From Veillonellaceae bacterium (GTDB lineage Bacteria > Bacillota_C > Negativicutes > UBA1444): DNA of 32,301 nt. The stretch covers positions 1 through 32,301 of the forward strand of contig JAAZNU010000018.1 in the NCBI GenBank assembly GCA_012798135.1. The letters run 5' to 3'. Positions 1-8,508 of the stretch are shown one piece after another. The stretch's first letter is position 1; every line of letters starts with the position of its first letter. Under the pieces are notes generated by a model that was not told the origin of the DNA, did no database searches, and was given only the letters and a program-made list of their open reading frames with translations. The position numbers and the translations under genes were made by a program.

Positions 1-1
1 G

Positions 2-514
2 CTCGCCCTGATCGTCAATTATCCGAAAATCGAAGATCAGAATGCCCGCATCAAGGCCCATTCGGCGAATGCATTGGGGATGGCCTCGATATTACTGGCT
101 TCCGGCATCTTTCTGGGTGTGCTTTCCGGCACCAAAATGCTCACCGCCATGGCCAACGCGCTCATCGCCATCATTCCCGACTTTATGGGGCCATATCTGC
201 ATCTCGTTATGGGAGCTTTGGCGGTGCCGATCGGGATGTTGCTGGGAACCGACTCGTATTTCTTCGGCCTGGTACCGCTGGCCATGGGTGTTGGGTCCAA
301 ATATGGCATCGATCCTTCAAATATGGCCAATGCGATGTTGATTGGCAAAAACTTCGGCGTTCTCACCACTCCCCATGCGGCAACCACTTTTTTGGGAATC
401 GGTCTGGCGGGCGTGGAGTTGAAAGAACACCTCAAATTCTGCACCCCCTGGTTGTGGGCGTTAAGTCTCGTCTCGCTGTTGGCGGCCATTATTCTGGGGA
501 TTGTGCGGATCTGA
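2..514 (+). CDS. CitMHS-family citrate transporter, C-terminal part (5' truncated by window edge)
   Basis: The frame is open from the first complete codon to a TGA at 512-514, giving about 170 residues of a polytopic membrane protein whose start lies outside the window. Hydrophobic segments alternate with short polar loops. The stretch with GLVPLAMGVGSKYGI, then AMLIGKNFGVLTTP and a final hydrophobic helix resembles the C-terminus of Bacillus CitM/CitH, which import citrate as a complex with divalent metal together with protons. The citrate lyase operon starting 1.1 kb downstream supports a citrate or similar tricarboxylate substrate. The last 54 bp overlap tail to tail with the LysR gene on the other strand. 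The family assignment rests on remembered motifs; the metal preference cannot be read from this fragment. Confidence 0.8.
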   Translation, partial: LALIVNYPKIEDQNARIKAHSANALGMASILLASGIFLGVLSGTKMLTAMANALIAIIPDFMGPYLHLVMGALAVPIGMLLGTDSYFFGLVPLAMGVGSKYGIDPSNMANAMLIGKNFGVLTTPHAATTFLGIGLAGVELKEHLKFCTPWLWALSLVSLLAAIILGIVRI

Positions 515-1372
515 AAAATCAAAGGTACTGACGAAATCAACGAATGCCGTCAGCGCCTTTATCTCCAAATCTTCCTCGCGATAAATCATCCAAGACCGCC
601 TGCGGACAGGGCTGCCGTCTTTGTGTAAGAGCTGAATCTGGCGTAATTCCGGCGTATCACCAAGGATCCGGTCGGGCATGATGGCATACCCTAAGCCATG
701 CCTGACCATTTCCTTGCAGGTGGCCAGTTTGTCGACTTCCATGGCAATATAGGAAGACTGGTGGAAGTGTTCTCGCCACCAACCGTCGATGGAGGCCTTG
801 ATTAAGCCGTCAGACAAGTAGTCGATGCGGGGCAGGCCCGGTAAATCTTCTAAGCGGATGGCGGTGGCGGATGCCACGTAAATGGATTCTTCGAACAGCA
901 ACTGTTTGCGATCCGGCCAGCCATAATCCGAACTCACGAAGCCGATATGCACTTCGCGATTGTGAACGAGATTGAAGATGTCCCGGCTCCAGGTGGTCAT
1001 AACCTTGAACTCTACATGGGGCTGCCGCTGCTTGAACAATTTCAGCAGGCGGGGCAGGGAGTACATCGTAAAGTAACTGGAAGCGCCGAGCCGTAAGGCG
1101 CCGGATATGGCGTCGCCGATGTTTAGCGTCTGTTCCTTGATTTTTTGAAGTTGCAGCAACACTTCGGACGAGGATTTGGCGAGGTATTCCCCCTGGGGCG
1201 TGAACTGTACTCCTTTGCTGGTGCGGTGGACAATTTTTACGCCAAATTCCTTTTCGATCTGTTGCAGCCGGGCGGTCAGCGCCGGCTGCGAAATGAATAA
1301 CGCCTGCGCTGTCTTGGTAATGCTCTTTTGTTCGTGCAAGACTTGCAGGATATGCCAGTCCCTGTCTTCCAT
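461..1372 (-). CDS. LysR-family transcriptional regulator, probable citrate-locus regulator
   Basis: This is a 303-residue protein, the usual LysR length. An N-terminal winged helix-turn-helix spans about residues 17-45 (SITKTAQALFISQPALTARL, then QQIEKEFGVKI), followed by a linker helix and a periplasmic-binding-like effector domain from about residue 90. The chosen ATG at 1372 is preceded by GGAGG about nine bases upstream. The same frame stays open further upstream but without LysR-like sequence, and it would run into citD and citE. The gene is divergent from citD and convergent with the citrate transporter, so control of the cit operon in response to citrate or a related acid is a reasonable inference. 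The effector is not deducible. Confidence 0.9.
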   Translation of the reverse strand: MEDRDWHILQVLHEQKSITKTAQALFISQPALTARLQQIEKEFGVKIVHRTSKGVQFTPQGEYLAKSSSEVLLQLQKIKEQTLNIGDAISGALRLGASSYFTMYSLPRLLKLFKQRQPHVEFKVMTTWSRDIFNLVHNREVHIGFVSSDYGWPDRKQLLFEESIYVASATAIRLEDLPGLPRIDYLSDGLIKASIDGWWREHFHQSSYIAMEVDKLATCKEMVRHGLGYAIMPDRILGDTPELRQIQLLHKDGSPVRRRSWMIYREEDLEIKALTAFVDFVSTFDFSDPHNPQNNGRQQRDET

Positions 1373-1618
1373 CGATGGATTCCTCCGCATCGCTTTATTA
1401 TGGTCGCGTCGGCTTGACTTATTCCTATGGACATTCGGGATTGGCTGGCAGACTTCCTGTCGCCGGCGCTCAATGGTTCTGGATTTTTGGTCCGGTGTTC
1501 GCTTCGCCAATTTCTCGGACATGGATCTGGTCATTTTTGATCGGCGGGCAGCCGGAAAGAAATAATGTTTTTTGCGGCTATTGGATATAATGAGATCAGT
1601 GACAAAGGAGGGCTTAGA
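1373..1618. promoter_or_regulatory. Divergent lysR/citD control region with a citD -10 box
   Basis: These 246 bp separate the divergent lysR and citD starts. A perfect TATAAT lies at 1586-1591, but no good -35 is found 16-18 bp upstream, as expected for an activator-dependent promoter. A loose dyad ATC-N11-GAT at 1525-1541 is centred about 55 bp upstream of the -10 and could be a LysR site; its spacing is not the classical T-N11-A. The citD ribosome site AAAGGAGGG is at 1604-1612. No convincing protein is encoded here. Confidence 0.5.
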
Positions 1619-1903
1619 ATGAGTGACATTTTGAAAACGGCGCAGGCAGGCACCCTGGAGTCGGCGGATATCATGATCACGGTGTCGGCGGCCGAATTGG
1701 GCTCTGGCATTCGGATCGAACTGGTGTCGCCGACGATGAAGCAATATGGGGCGCAGATCCGGCAAACCATCGGCAAGGTGCTGACCGCGAACGGAATCGC
1801 CGATGCTGTCGTGCATGCCAACGACAAGGGCGCCTTGGATTATACCATTGAAGCCCGGACACAGACGGCCATTGACCGGGCTCTCGGACGAGGAGGCAAC
1901 TGA
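1619..1903 (+). CDS. citD: Citrate lyase acyl carrier protein (gamma subunit)
   Basis: The 94-residue product matches the length of CitD. The segment GTLESAD at residues 11-17 carries Ser15, the position that in Klebsiella CitD (Ser14, in the same GTLES context) bears the phosphoribosyl-dephospho-CoA prosthetic group. The acetyl thioester on this group is exchanged for citrate during the lyase reaction. The ATG at 1619 follows AAAGGAGGG with six bases between; an upstream in-frame extension lacks a ribosome site. It is the first gene of citDEFC-citXG and ends two bases before citE, so translation is probably coupled. Confidence 0.95.
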   Translation: MSDILKTAQAGTLESADIMITVSAAELGSGIRIELVSPTMKQYGAQIRQTIGKVLTANGIADAVVHANDKGALDYTIEARTQTAIDRALGRGGN

Positions 1904-1904
1904 T

Positions 1905-2780
1905 ATGGAAAAGCTGACACTCCGTCGCGCCATGATGTTCATGCCGGGTAACAATCCGGCCATGCTGCAGAATGCCGGAATATACGGCGCCGATTCGGTC
2001 ATCTTCGACCTGGAGGACGCGGTATCGATTTATGAGAAAGATTCCGCCCGCCAACTGGTTTATCAGGCCCTGGCCCATTTTCGCTATCCGTGTGAAGTCG
2101 CCATCCGGATCAACCATATCCAGACGCCCTATGGGGTTACAGACCTGGAAACGGTTTTGCCGGGGAAACCCGACCTGATCCGTCTGCCGAAAGCGGAGTC
2201 GGCGGAAGAAATCCAAACCGTTGCCGCAATCATTTCAACCGTGGAAAAAGAGTGCGGCTTTGAACCGGGGTGCATAAAAATGGGCGCCGCCATCGAGACG
2301 GCAAAGGGACTGCGTCAGGCTTACGCAATTGCCACGGCCAGTCCGCGCATGGAATTTTTGGCGATCGGCGGCGAAGATTTTATTGCCGATTTGAAAACCA
2401 CCCGCAGCAAAGACGGCAAGGAACTTCTGTTTGCCCGCTCGCAACTGGTCCTGGCGGCCCGGGAAGCCGGCATCCAGGCCATCGACACCGTTTTTGCCGA
2501 TGTGAACGATGAGGAAACCTTTATCGCGGAAACCCGGATGATCAAGGGGTTGGGATTTGACGGAAAATCGGTGATCAATCCCCGCCAGGTCCGATTGGTG
2601 AAAGAAATCTTTTCCCCCACCGAAAAGGAAATCCAGCAGGCCGAAAGGGTTTTGGCGGCCTATCAAGAGGCGCTGGCCAAACAGTCGGGGGTGATCGCGC
2701 TGGATGGCAAGATGATTGACACGCCGATCGTTACCCGGGCCGAACGGGTTTTGGCCTACGCCGCTGCTGTACAAAAATAG
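1905..2780 (+). CDS. citE: Citrate lyase beta subunit (citryl-ACP lyase)
   Basis: The product has 291 residues, typical for CitE of the HpcH/HpaI TIM-barrel superfamily. Near the N-terminus, RRAMMFMPGNNP and then DSVIFDLEDAV are the family's substrate and metal segments; later KMGAAIETAKGL and AIGGEDF carry the acidic residue that binds magnesium. CitE cleaves citryl-ACP to oxaloacetate and acetyl-ACP. The ATG is one base after the citD stop, and the ribosome site GGAGG lies inside the citD tail at about 1892-1896. Free-standing CitE-like proteins exist, but the citD and citF neighbours fix this one as the lyase subunit. Confidence 0.95.
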   Translation: MEKLTLRRAMMFMPGNNPAMLQNAGIYGADSVIFDLEDAVSIYEKDSARQLVYQALAHFRYPCEVAIRINHIQTPYGVTDLETVLPGKPDLIRLPKAESAEEIQTVAAIISTVEKECGFEPGCIKMGAAIETAKGLRQAYAIATASPRMEFLAIGGEDFIADLKTTRSKDGKELLFARSQLVLAAREAGIQAIDTVFADVNDEETFIAETRMIKGLGFDGKSVINPRQVRLVKEIFSPTEKEIQQAERVLAAYQEALAKQSGVIALDGKMIDTPIVTRAERVLAYAAAVQK

Positions 2781-2797
2781 CCAAAGGGGGGTTCCTT

Positions 2798-4336
2798 GTG
2801 ATAAACGCCGCAGGACGAAATATTCCGGAAATCATTGAAGGATATAAAACCGTACAACCGTACGCCGGGCCGTTTGCCCTTATTCCCTCGGGCAGGATAG
2901 CAGGGCCGAAAATCCGCCTGAACAAGCCGGGCTCGGAAAAACTGCTGAAGTCCGTCGAGCAGGCGATCGATGCTTGCGGTTTGCAAGACGGCATGACCAT
3001 TTCCTTTCACCACCACTTCCGCAACGGGGACTTCGTATTGAACACGGTGGTCGAAGCCATCGCCCGCAAAGGGATCAAGGGACTGACGCTCGCTCCCAGT
3101 TCCCTCAATGATGTCAACGATGCGATACTGCCCTTTATTGAGGCGGGAGTCATCACCGCCATCGAAACCTCGGGCGGCCGGGGAAAACTCGGTCAACTGA
3201 TGACTTCCGGGAAACTGGCCAAGCCCGCCATCGTTCGGTCCCACGGGGGCCGCGCCCGGGCCATTGAAAGCGGGGAACTGCATATCGACGTAGCATTTAT
3301 CGGGGCGCCCTGCTGTGACCGATATGGCAACATGAACGGCGTCGAAGGGCGCTCCGCCTGCGGTTCGCTGGGCTATGCCATGGTGGACGCGGCCTATGCC
3401 GACAGCGTCGTCGCCATCACCGACAATCTCGTTTCCCATCCGGTGCATCCCATCAGCATCCCGCAGACGCAAGTCGACTTCGTCGTGGTTGTGGACAGCA
3501 TCGGCGACCCCAATGGGATTGCCTCCGGCGCTCTGCGCATCAGCCGGAATCCCCGGGAGCTTTTGATCGCCGAATACGCCGCCGGCGTCATCGAGCATTC
3601 GGAGTATTTTCGTCAGGGGTATTCCCTGCAACTGGGCAGTGGCGGCGCCTCGCTTTCGGCGGCAAAATTCATACAGGAAAAAATGCTTGCCCGGGGAATT
3701 ACCGGCAGCTTTGGTGTCGGGGGGATCACCGCGCCGTTTGTCGACATGCTGGAACAAGGCTTGTTTGAAACCATGTTCGATACGCAGGACTTCGACCTGC
3801 CGTCGATTCAATCGTTGAAGAACAATCCCCGGCATATGGAAATGTCGGCATCCTTCTATGCGAATCCCCACAGCGGCGGCCCCATCGTCAACAATCTGGA
3901 CATTGTGATTCTCAGCGCCACCGAAGTGGATGTGAATTTCAACGTCAATGTCATCACCGATTCCAACGGAGTCATCATGGGCGCATCCGGCGGCCACAGC
4001 GACACTGCGGCCGGCGCCAAACTGGCGATTGTGGTTGCGCCGCTGCTGCGGGGACGATTGCCGATGGTGCTGGAACGGGTCGGCAATATTGTCACCCCGG
4101 GGGAAACCGTGGATGTTGTCGTGACCGAGCGAGGGCTGGCGGTAAATCCGCGGCGGACCGATCTGGCCGAAAGCCTCAAGAACAGCGGCCTGCCGGTCAT
4201 GGATATTCATGATTTGCATAAGCTGGCGGTTGATCTGGCTGGCAAACCCGAACCGATCGAACTCAGCGATGAAGTGGTCGCAGTGATTGAATACCGTGAC
4301 GGCAGCGTCATTGACGTGGTGAGAAAACCGCGATAA
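2798..4336 (+). CDS. citF: Citrate lyase alpha subunit (citrate:acetyl-ACP transferase)
   Basis: A 512-residue protein of the length expected for CitF. Recognisable stretches are GMTISFHHHFRNGDFV near residue 70, SHGGRARAIESGELHIDVAF in the first half, and a glycine-rich region GGHSDTAAGAKLAIVVAPL near residue 400. CitF swaps acetyl on CitD for citrate, forming citryl-ACP for CitE. The start is GTG at 2798 preceded by AAAGGGGGG, 17 bases after citE. A long open frame runs on the opposite strand across the whole gene, but it is a composition shadow without recognisable protein sequence. Confidence 0.95.
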   Translation: MINAAGRNIPEIIEGYKTVQPYAGPFALIPSGRIAGPKIRLNKPGSEKLLKSVEQAIDACGLQDGMTISFHHHFRNGDFVLNTVVEAIARKGIKGLTLAPSSLNDVNDAILPFIEAGVITAIETSGGRGKLGQLMTSGKLAKPAIVRSHGGRARAIESGELHIDVAFIGAPCCDRYGNMNGVEGRSACGSLGYAMVDAAYADSVVAITDNLVSHPVHPISIPQTQVDFVVVVDSIGDPNGIASGALRISRNPRELLIAEYAAGVIEHSEYFRQGYSLQLGSGGASLSAAKFIQEKMLARGITGSFGVGGITAPFVDMLEQGLFETMFDTQDFDLPSIQSLKNNPRHMEMSASFYANPHSGGPIVNNLDIVILSATEVDVNFNVNVITDSNGVIMGASGGHSDTAAGAKLAIVVAPLLRGRLPMVLERVGNIVTPGETVDVVVTERGLAVNPRRTDLAESLKNSGLPVMDIHDLHKLAVDLAGKPEPIELSDEVVAVIEYRDGSVIDVVRKPR

Positions 4337-4397
4337 ACTGACAATTACCCTCGCACTATTGTCCGGGACGATGCAAAAGGGAGGCAGGGATTCGGCC

Positions 4398-5447
4398 ATG
4401 GCCTGGGAGGAAGTTCAACAACGCGTCGTCAATCTGCGTGACCCGCGGGAGGTGGCGGAGATCAGACGGTTTTTGCAAACCTTTCAGCTTGATTTTGCTG
4501 GTGATGTCGAGTATACGATCGCCCTGTACGAAAACGGTGAACTGGTGGGAACCGGATCGTTCGCCGGTCCGGTTCTTCGGAATATAGCGGTTCGGCCCGA
4601 ATATCAGGGCGGAGGCCATACGGCGGCGATGCTCAGCCAGCTGATGGCCGAACAACAGCGCCGGGGCATTTTTCATTATTTTTTGTATACCCGGCCGGAT
4701 AAGGCACACTTGTTTGCTGGACTCGGCTTCCGGGAAGTGGCGCGGGCCGAACCTTACGCGGTTCTCTTGGAGACCGGCCTTGGTTCCATTCATGATTATT
4801 GCCGTGGCCTGGGCGTTGCGGTCGAGCACCTGCCGGCGGGTCGGCGGGCTGGTCTGGTTGTAAACTGCAATCCCTTTACCCTGGGGCATCGGGCCGTCAT
4901 TGCCCGCGCGGCGGCCGAAAACGCCGCAGTGGTGGTTTTCGTGGTCAGCGAGGACCGGTCGTTGTTTCCGTTTGCGGACCGGATCCGGCTGGTGCGCGCG
5001 GGAGTAGCCGACCTGGATAACGTTGTGGTGCTTCCCGGTGGTGATTACATCATTTCCCAGGCCACCTTTCCCGCCTATTTCACCCGAGGCGAAGACACGA
5101 TTTTGGCGCAGACCCGCCTGGATGCGACCATTTTCGCCACGCATATCGCCCCAGCGGCCGGGATCAATGTCCGTTATGTGGGGGACGAACCATACTGCGC
5201 CGTCACGGCGGCCTATAACCGGGCGCTGGCGGAGATTTTGCCGACACTTGGGGTGGAGTTTGCCATGATGGACCGGGTGGCCGTGGCTAACGAAATCATC
5301 AGTGCATCCACGGTGCGCGATCTGATTCGGCGGGAGCAGTGGGAAGAGATCCGCCGGTTCGTTCCCGCGACCACGTACCAATATTTGCTATCGGATGCGG
5401 CAAAGCCGGTCATCAAAAAAATCAAGGAATCGGATTCCCGGCATTAA
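4398..5447 (+). CDS. citC: [Citrate (pro-3S)-lyase] ligase, acetylating enzyme
   Basis: CitC uses ATP and acetate to acetylate the thiol of the CitD prosthetic group, switching citrate lyase on. The N-terminal third looks like a GNAT acyltransferase domain (LRNIAVRPEYQGGGHTAAML). The rest is a nucleotidylyltransferase fold, with NPFTLGHRAVI around residues 157-167 as its HxGH-like nucleotide motif and the ISASTVRDLIRR motif near the end. I chose ATG 4398 (349 aa, close to the usual 335-350). The GGGAGG ribosome site at about 4379-4384 is slightly far away. An in-frame ATG at 4371 and TTG at 4359 are alternatives and would add 9-13 residues of unlikely sequence. Confidence 0.92.
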   Translation: MAWEEVQQRVVNLRDPREVAEIRRFLQTFQLDFAGDVEYTIALYENGELVGTGSFAGPVLRNIAVRPEYQGGGHTAAMLSQLMAEQQRRGIFHYFLYTRPDKAHLFAGLGFREVARAEPYAVLLETGLGSIHDYCRGLGVAVEHLPAGRRAGLVVNCNPFTLGHRAVIARAAAENAAVVVFVVSEDRSLFPFADRIRLVRAGVADLDNVVVLPGGDYIISQATFPAYFTRGEDTILAQTRLDATIFATHIAPAAGINVRYVGDEPYCAVTAAYNRALAEILPTLGVEFAMMDRVAVANEIISASTVRDLIRREQWEEIRRFVPATTYQYLLSDAAKPVIKKIKESDSRH

Positions 5448-5463
5448 TACAGGGGAGGAACCA

Positions 5464-6849
5464 GTGCAAAACGTCGACCTGACAGCCATACTTGCGGCCA
5501 AAGAGCAAAGAGCCGCGTTGCGAAATCAACTGCTGCGCACATACGGCATCCCGGTGGTTTCTCTGTCGATAAACATGCCCGGGCCGGTGAAAACGAGCGA
5601 GTCGGTTCGAAACCTGTTGCAGTTTTCGGTGCGGCAATTTCAGGTGGCGGCCCAGGCGAACCGTCTGGAAATCGTGACCGAACAGATTTTTTATCCCGTT
5701 ACCGGGCCGTATGCGTTACTGGCGGTAAAAGGGGATGCGGAACAATGCAAACGGATTGCGGTGGCGATTGAGTCGGCGGATGAGGTGGCTCGTCTTCTGG
5801 ACCTGGATGTGTTCGATGCTGCCGGAACGCAAATTTCCCGCGACAAATTGGGATTGCCATTGCGCAGCTGCTATCTTTGCGGGGAACCGGCCATCGCCTG
5901 CATGCGCGGCGCGACGCATGCCCCGTCTGAGATCCGCCAGGAAGCGGAACGGCGATTGGGATTGTTCGCGGCGTTGCGGACCCAGCCCTGGGACAAGCGG
6001 GTCTGGGATATCGCCGCCCGCGCCACCCAGGCCATGCTCATGGAAGCGGCCTGCACGCCGGCGCCGGGATTGGTCGACATGGTCAATGCCGGGGCCCATG
6101 ACGATATGGATTTCTTTTCTTTCCTGAAGAGCAGCGCGGCCCTGAGCGGGACAATGCTCCGCTGCGCCGCCGCCGGCTGGGAACACCGGGGAGACGCGAT
6201 GCAGCTGCTTCCAGTGCTTCGTCACATCGGCTTGGCTGGGGAACGGGATATGTTTGCCGCCACCGGGGGAGTCAACACCCAAAAAGGCCTGTTGTTTCTG
6301 CTGGGAATTTTAACGGCGGCAGCGGCGCTGAATCTGCGACAGGGTTTGACAACCGACGAACGAGCTGTATTCGCCCAGACAGCCAATATTTCCCGGGGAA
6401 TAGTTGAGCGGGAACTGGCGCCGTTGCGCGGCCAGGACCGGGCTACTCTGCAAACGGCGGGAGAACGTTTATACGTCGACCACGGGATTGCCGGCATTCG
6501 CGGCGAACTGGAAGCAGGGTTGCCCAGCGTCCGGAACCAGGGGCTGCCTTGCCTGCGGCAGGCCCTGTCGGCAGGATTGACGTTGAATGACGCACTGGTC
6601 CATTCCTTGCTGGGGTTAATGACAACCGTGGAAGACACCACCGTCGTCAACCGCCACGGAGTCGCCGTATTACGGGAAGTTCAGCGAGAGGCCGAAGAAA
6701 TCATGACCGCCGGCGGGATGTTGAGTGACATCGGGAGGGCAAAGCTAGGGGCGTTGGATGAAAGTTTCATTCGGCGCAATATTAGTCCGGGCGGTTCCGC
6801 CGATATGCTGGCGGCTACGTATTTTATCGCGTTCCAGCGGCAGGACTAA
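5464..6849 (+). CDS. citXG: Fused CitX-CitG: apo-citrate lyase prosthetic-group transferase / triphosphoribosyl-dephospho-CoA synthase
   Basis: The 461-residue protein joins two enzymes. Residues about 1-170 match CitX, ending in LDVFD and SRDKLGLPLRSCYLCGEPA. CitX moves the prosthetic group onto the CitD serine. From about residue 175 the CitG half follows, with TPAPGLVDMVNAGAHDDMD starting near residue 198 and GLAGERDMFAATGGVNTQKG after it. CitG builds 2'-(5''-triphosphoribosyl)-3'-dephospho-CoA from ATP and dephospho-CoA. The GTG at 5464 follows GGGGAGGA with good spacing, 16 bases after citC. It is the last gene of the cit operon. CitXG fusions are known in other bacteria, so the fusion itself is not an error. 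Confidence 0.93.
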   Translation: MQNVDLTAILAAKEQRAALRNQLLRTYGIPVVSLSINMPGPVKTSESVRNLLQFSVRQFQVAAQANRLEIVTEQIFYPVTGPYALLAVKGDAEQCKRIAVAIESADEVARLLDLDVFDAAGTQISRDKLGLPLRSCYLCGEPAIACMRGATHAPSEIRQEAERRLGLFAALRTQPWDKRVWDIAARATQAMLMEAACTPAPGLVDMVNAGAHDDMDFFSFLKSSAALSGTMLRCAAAGWEHRGDAMQLLPVLRHIGLAGERDMFAATGGVNTQKGLLFLLGILTAAAALNLRQGLTTDERAVFAQTANISRGIVERELAPLRGQDRATLQTAGERLYVDHGIAGIRGELEAGLPSVRNQGLPCLRQALSAGLTLNDALVHSLLGLMTTVEDTTVVNRHGVAVLREVQREAEEIMTAGGMLSDIGRAKLGALDESFIRRNISPGGSADMLAATYFIAFQRQD

Positions 6850-6899
6850 TAGTATTCGGTTTTTTTTAAAAGGGATTGGGCTCGGGAAGAATTGCCGAC

Positions 6900-6930
6900 A
6901 GGACCGTGATTTCACAGTCCTGCTTTTTTT
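6900..6930 (+). terminator. Rho-independent terminator after the cit operon
   Basis: A stem of about nine pairs (AGGAC, one mismatch, GTGA; pairing with TCAC and GTCCT) with a tight loop is followed by GC and seven T residues at 6924-6930. It lies 50 bp after the citXG stop and marks the 3' end of the citrate operon. Confidence 0.88.
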
Positions 6931-7009
6931 ATTCGCTTTACGGGTGATCCGGCGATAATGCGAATAAGGAGTCTTTCCTCAAATAGCTGCTCCATGATAA
7001 GATGAAGAA

Positions 7010-7041
7010 AAAAATAAATGCCGGAGTTCAGATTTATTTTT
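7010..7041. repeat. AT-rich inverted repeat upstream of rnmV
   Basis: AAAAATAAAT at 7010-7019 is repeated perfectly in inverted form as ATTTATTTTT at 7032-7041, with a 12-base GC-richer loop. It lies about 50 bp before the chosen rnmV start. It could be a protein-binding dyad or a weak hairpin in the leader. The flanking bases 6931-7091 show no strong promoter; TAAGAT at 6998-7003 is a weak -10 candidate. Confidence 0.45.
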
Positions 7042-7091
7042 CAAGTAGCGGTATGGGAATGGACGGCTTTGGCAAAGGGAACGGTGACAGA

Positions 7092-7640
7092 GTGATCGGC
7101 GAGGTAATTATTGTCGAAGGCAAGAGTGATGTGGCGGTGATCCGCCAGGCGGTGGAGGCCGATTGTTTGATAACGGGAGGTTTTTCGCTGTCCCCGGCGT
7201 TGTTGGGACAGATCGAGGCGGCGTACCGCCGACGGGGAATCATCATTATGACCGATCCGGACAGCGCGGGGGAGCGGATTCGCACTTTTTTGCGCAAACG
7301 GTTTCCGGAAGCGCGACATGCTTTTATTCCCCGTTCGGAAGCCATCGGCGCAGATGGTCGGATTGGCGTGGAAAAAGCGGCTGCGGAACAGATTCGGACA
7401 GCCTTGGCAAAAGTACGCCAGGCGGAAATTTCCGTGGGAACAGAATTTACGGTGGCGGACATGGTGGAAGCGGGATTGACCGGTGGAGCGACCGCCGCCG
7501 AAAAAAGAGCGTTTGTGGGTGCGGAGCTGGGATTGGGCTGGGCCAACGCCAAGACCTTCCTGCATCGCCTGAATACCTATGGCGTCAGCCGCGCGGAGTT
7601 CGATGCGGCACTGGAAAAATGGGAGGCTGTGCATGACTGA
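7092..7640 (+). CDS. rnmV: Ribonuclease M5 (5S rRNA maturase)
   Basis: RNase M5 cuts 5S rRNA precursor to its mature form. The N-terminal Toprim domain shows EVIIVEGKSD, with the catalytic-type glutamate at residue 9, and IIIMTDPDSAGERI, with acidic residues at 55 and 57. A C-terminal M5-specific region follows (GWANAKTFLHRLNTYGVSRAEF). I chose GTG 7092 because the protein (182 aa) then starts at the normal family position and AAAGGGA lies 11 bases upstream. In-frame ATGs at 7002, 7053 and 7059 lack ribosome sites and would add odd residues. It overlaps rsmA by eight bases, the classic rnmV-rsmA pair of Bacillota. Confidence 0.9.
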   Translation: MIGEVIIVEGKSDVAVIRQAVEADCLITGGFSLSPALLGQIEAAYRRRGIIIMTDPDSAGERIRTFLRKRFPEARHAFIPRSEAIGADGRIGVEKAAAEQIRTALAKVRQAEISVGTEFTVADMVEAGLTGGATAAEKRAFVGAELGLGWANAKTFLHRLNTYGVSRAEFDAALEKWEAVHD

Positions 7641-8508
7641 ACCGATTATTGCCCAACGGGAAGTGACTCGTCATATTTTGAACCGCTTCGGCATCCGGAC
7701 GCAGAAAAAACTGGGCCAGCACTTTCTGGTGGATGAAACGGTAGTGCGGCGGATTGCCGAGTCCCTCGAACTGAAAGCGAATATGCCGGTGCTGGAAATC
7801 GGCCCAGGAATCGGCACACTGACGCAGTTTCTGGCGATGACGGGGGCCTGCGTCACGGCGGTGGAACTGGACCGGCGTTGCATCGAAATCATGGGAACGA
7901 CGCTCAGGGCGTATGAGAATGTTCACATTGTGCAGGGTGATGTATTGACCCTTGACTTTGCCGAATTGATGGGTGCGGGACCGTTCCAAATCGTCGGCAA
8001 CCTTCCGTACTACATCACTACGCCGATCGTGATGAAGATTTTGGAAGGAAATGTTCCGGCAGAGAAGATGGTATTCATGGTCCAGAAGGAAGTCGCCGAC
8101 CGGATGGTGTCGGCGCCGGGCTCTAAGGAGTATGGCGCGTTGTCGGTGGCCGTGCAGTACCACACCGAGGCGGTCAAACTCTTCGAAGTCCCGTCTGCTG
8201 CTTTTATGCCGCCACCAGCTGTGGATTCGGCGGTGATCCTGTGTACGAAACGGGCGCAGCCTCCCGTGGACGTTCCTTCGGCGAAACTGTTCTTCCGGGT
8301 CGTGCGGGCGGCGTTTGGGCAACGGCGGAAAACGTTGGCCAATTCGCTGCAAGGCGGCGGATTCGCCAAGGAAGAGGTAATCGCCATGCTGCAGGAAACG
8401 GGCATCAAAGGTGAGCGACGGGGGGAAACATTGTCGCTGGAGGAATTTGCCGCCTTGAGCCGTAGCTATGCGCGGAACCGGAAGGAAGGGGTGTCGGATG
8501 AAACGTAA
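7633..8508 (+). CDS. rsmA: 16S rRNA (A1518/A1519) dimethyltransferase
   Basis: A 291-residue RsmA/KsgA that dimethylates two adjacent adenines near the 3' end of 16S rRNA during small-subunit assembly. Visible motifs are KKLGQHFLVD (residues 26-34), the SAM-binding loop EIGPGIGTLTQFL, and the catalytic NLPYYITTP starting at Asn123. A C-terminal helical domain contains VRAAFGQRRKTLANSL. ATG 7633 sits inside the rnmV tail with GGGAGG upstream, so the two are translationally coupled. Its end overlaps the next gene by 11 bases. Confidence 0.96.
   Translation: MTEPIIAQREVTRHILNRFGIRTQKKLGQHFLVDETVVRRIAESLELKANMPVLEIGPGIGTLTQFLAMTGACVTAVELDRRCIEIMGTTLRAYENVHIVQGDVLTLDFAELMGAGPFQIVGNLPYYITTPIVMKILEGNVPAEKMVFMVQKEVADRMVSAPGSKEYGALSVAVQYHTEAVKLFEVPSAAFMPPPAVDSAVILCTKRAQPPVDVPSAKLFFRVVRAAFGQRRKTLANSLQGGGFAKEEVIAMLQETGIKGERRGETLSLEEFAALSRSYARNRKEGVSDET

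Noticed and set aside
1373..2002. Upstream extension of the LysR reading frame, covering citD and the start of citE on the opposite strand
   Set aside because: The extra 210 residues show no LysR or other family sequence and lie antisense to well-supported genes; ATG 1372 has a good ribosome site.
2756..4399. 547-codon open frame antisense to citF
   Set aside because: It is a codon-bias shadow in GC-rich DNA: rich in His, Gly, Asp and Arg, with no domain, and citF on the other strand is unambiguous.
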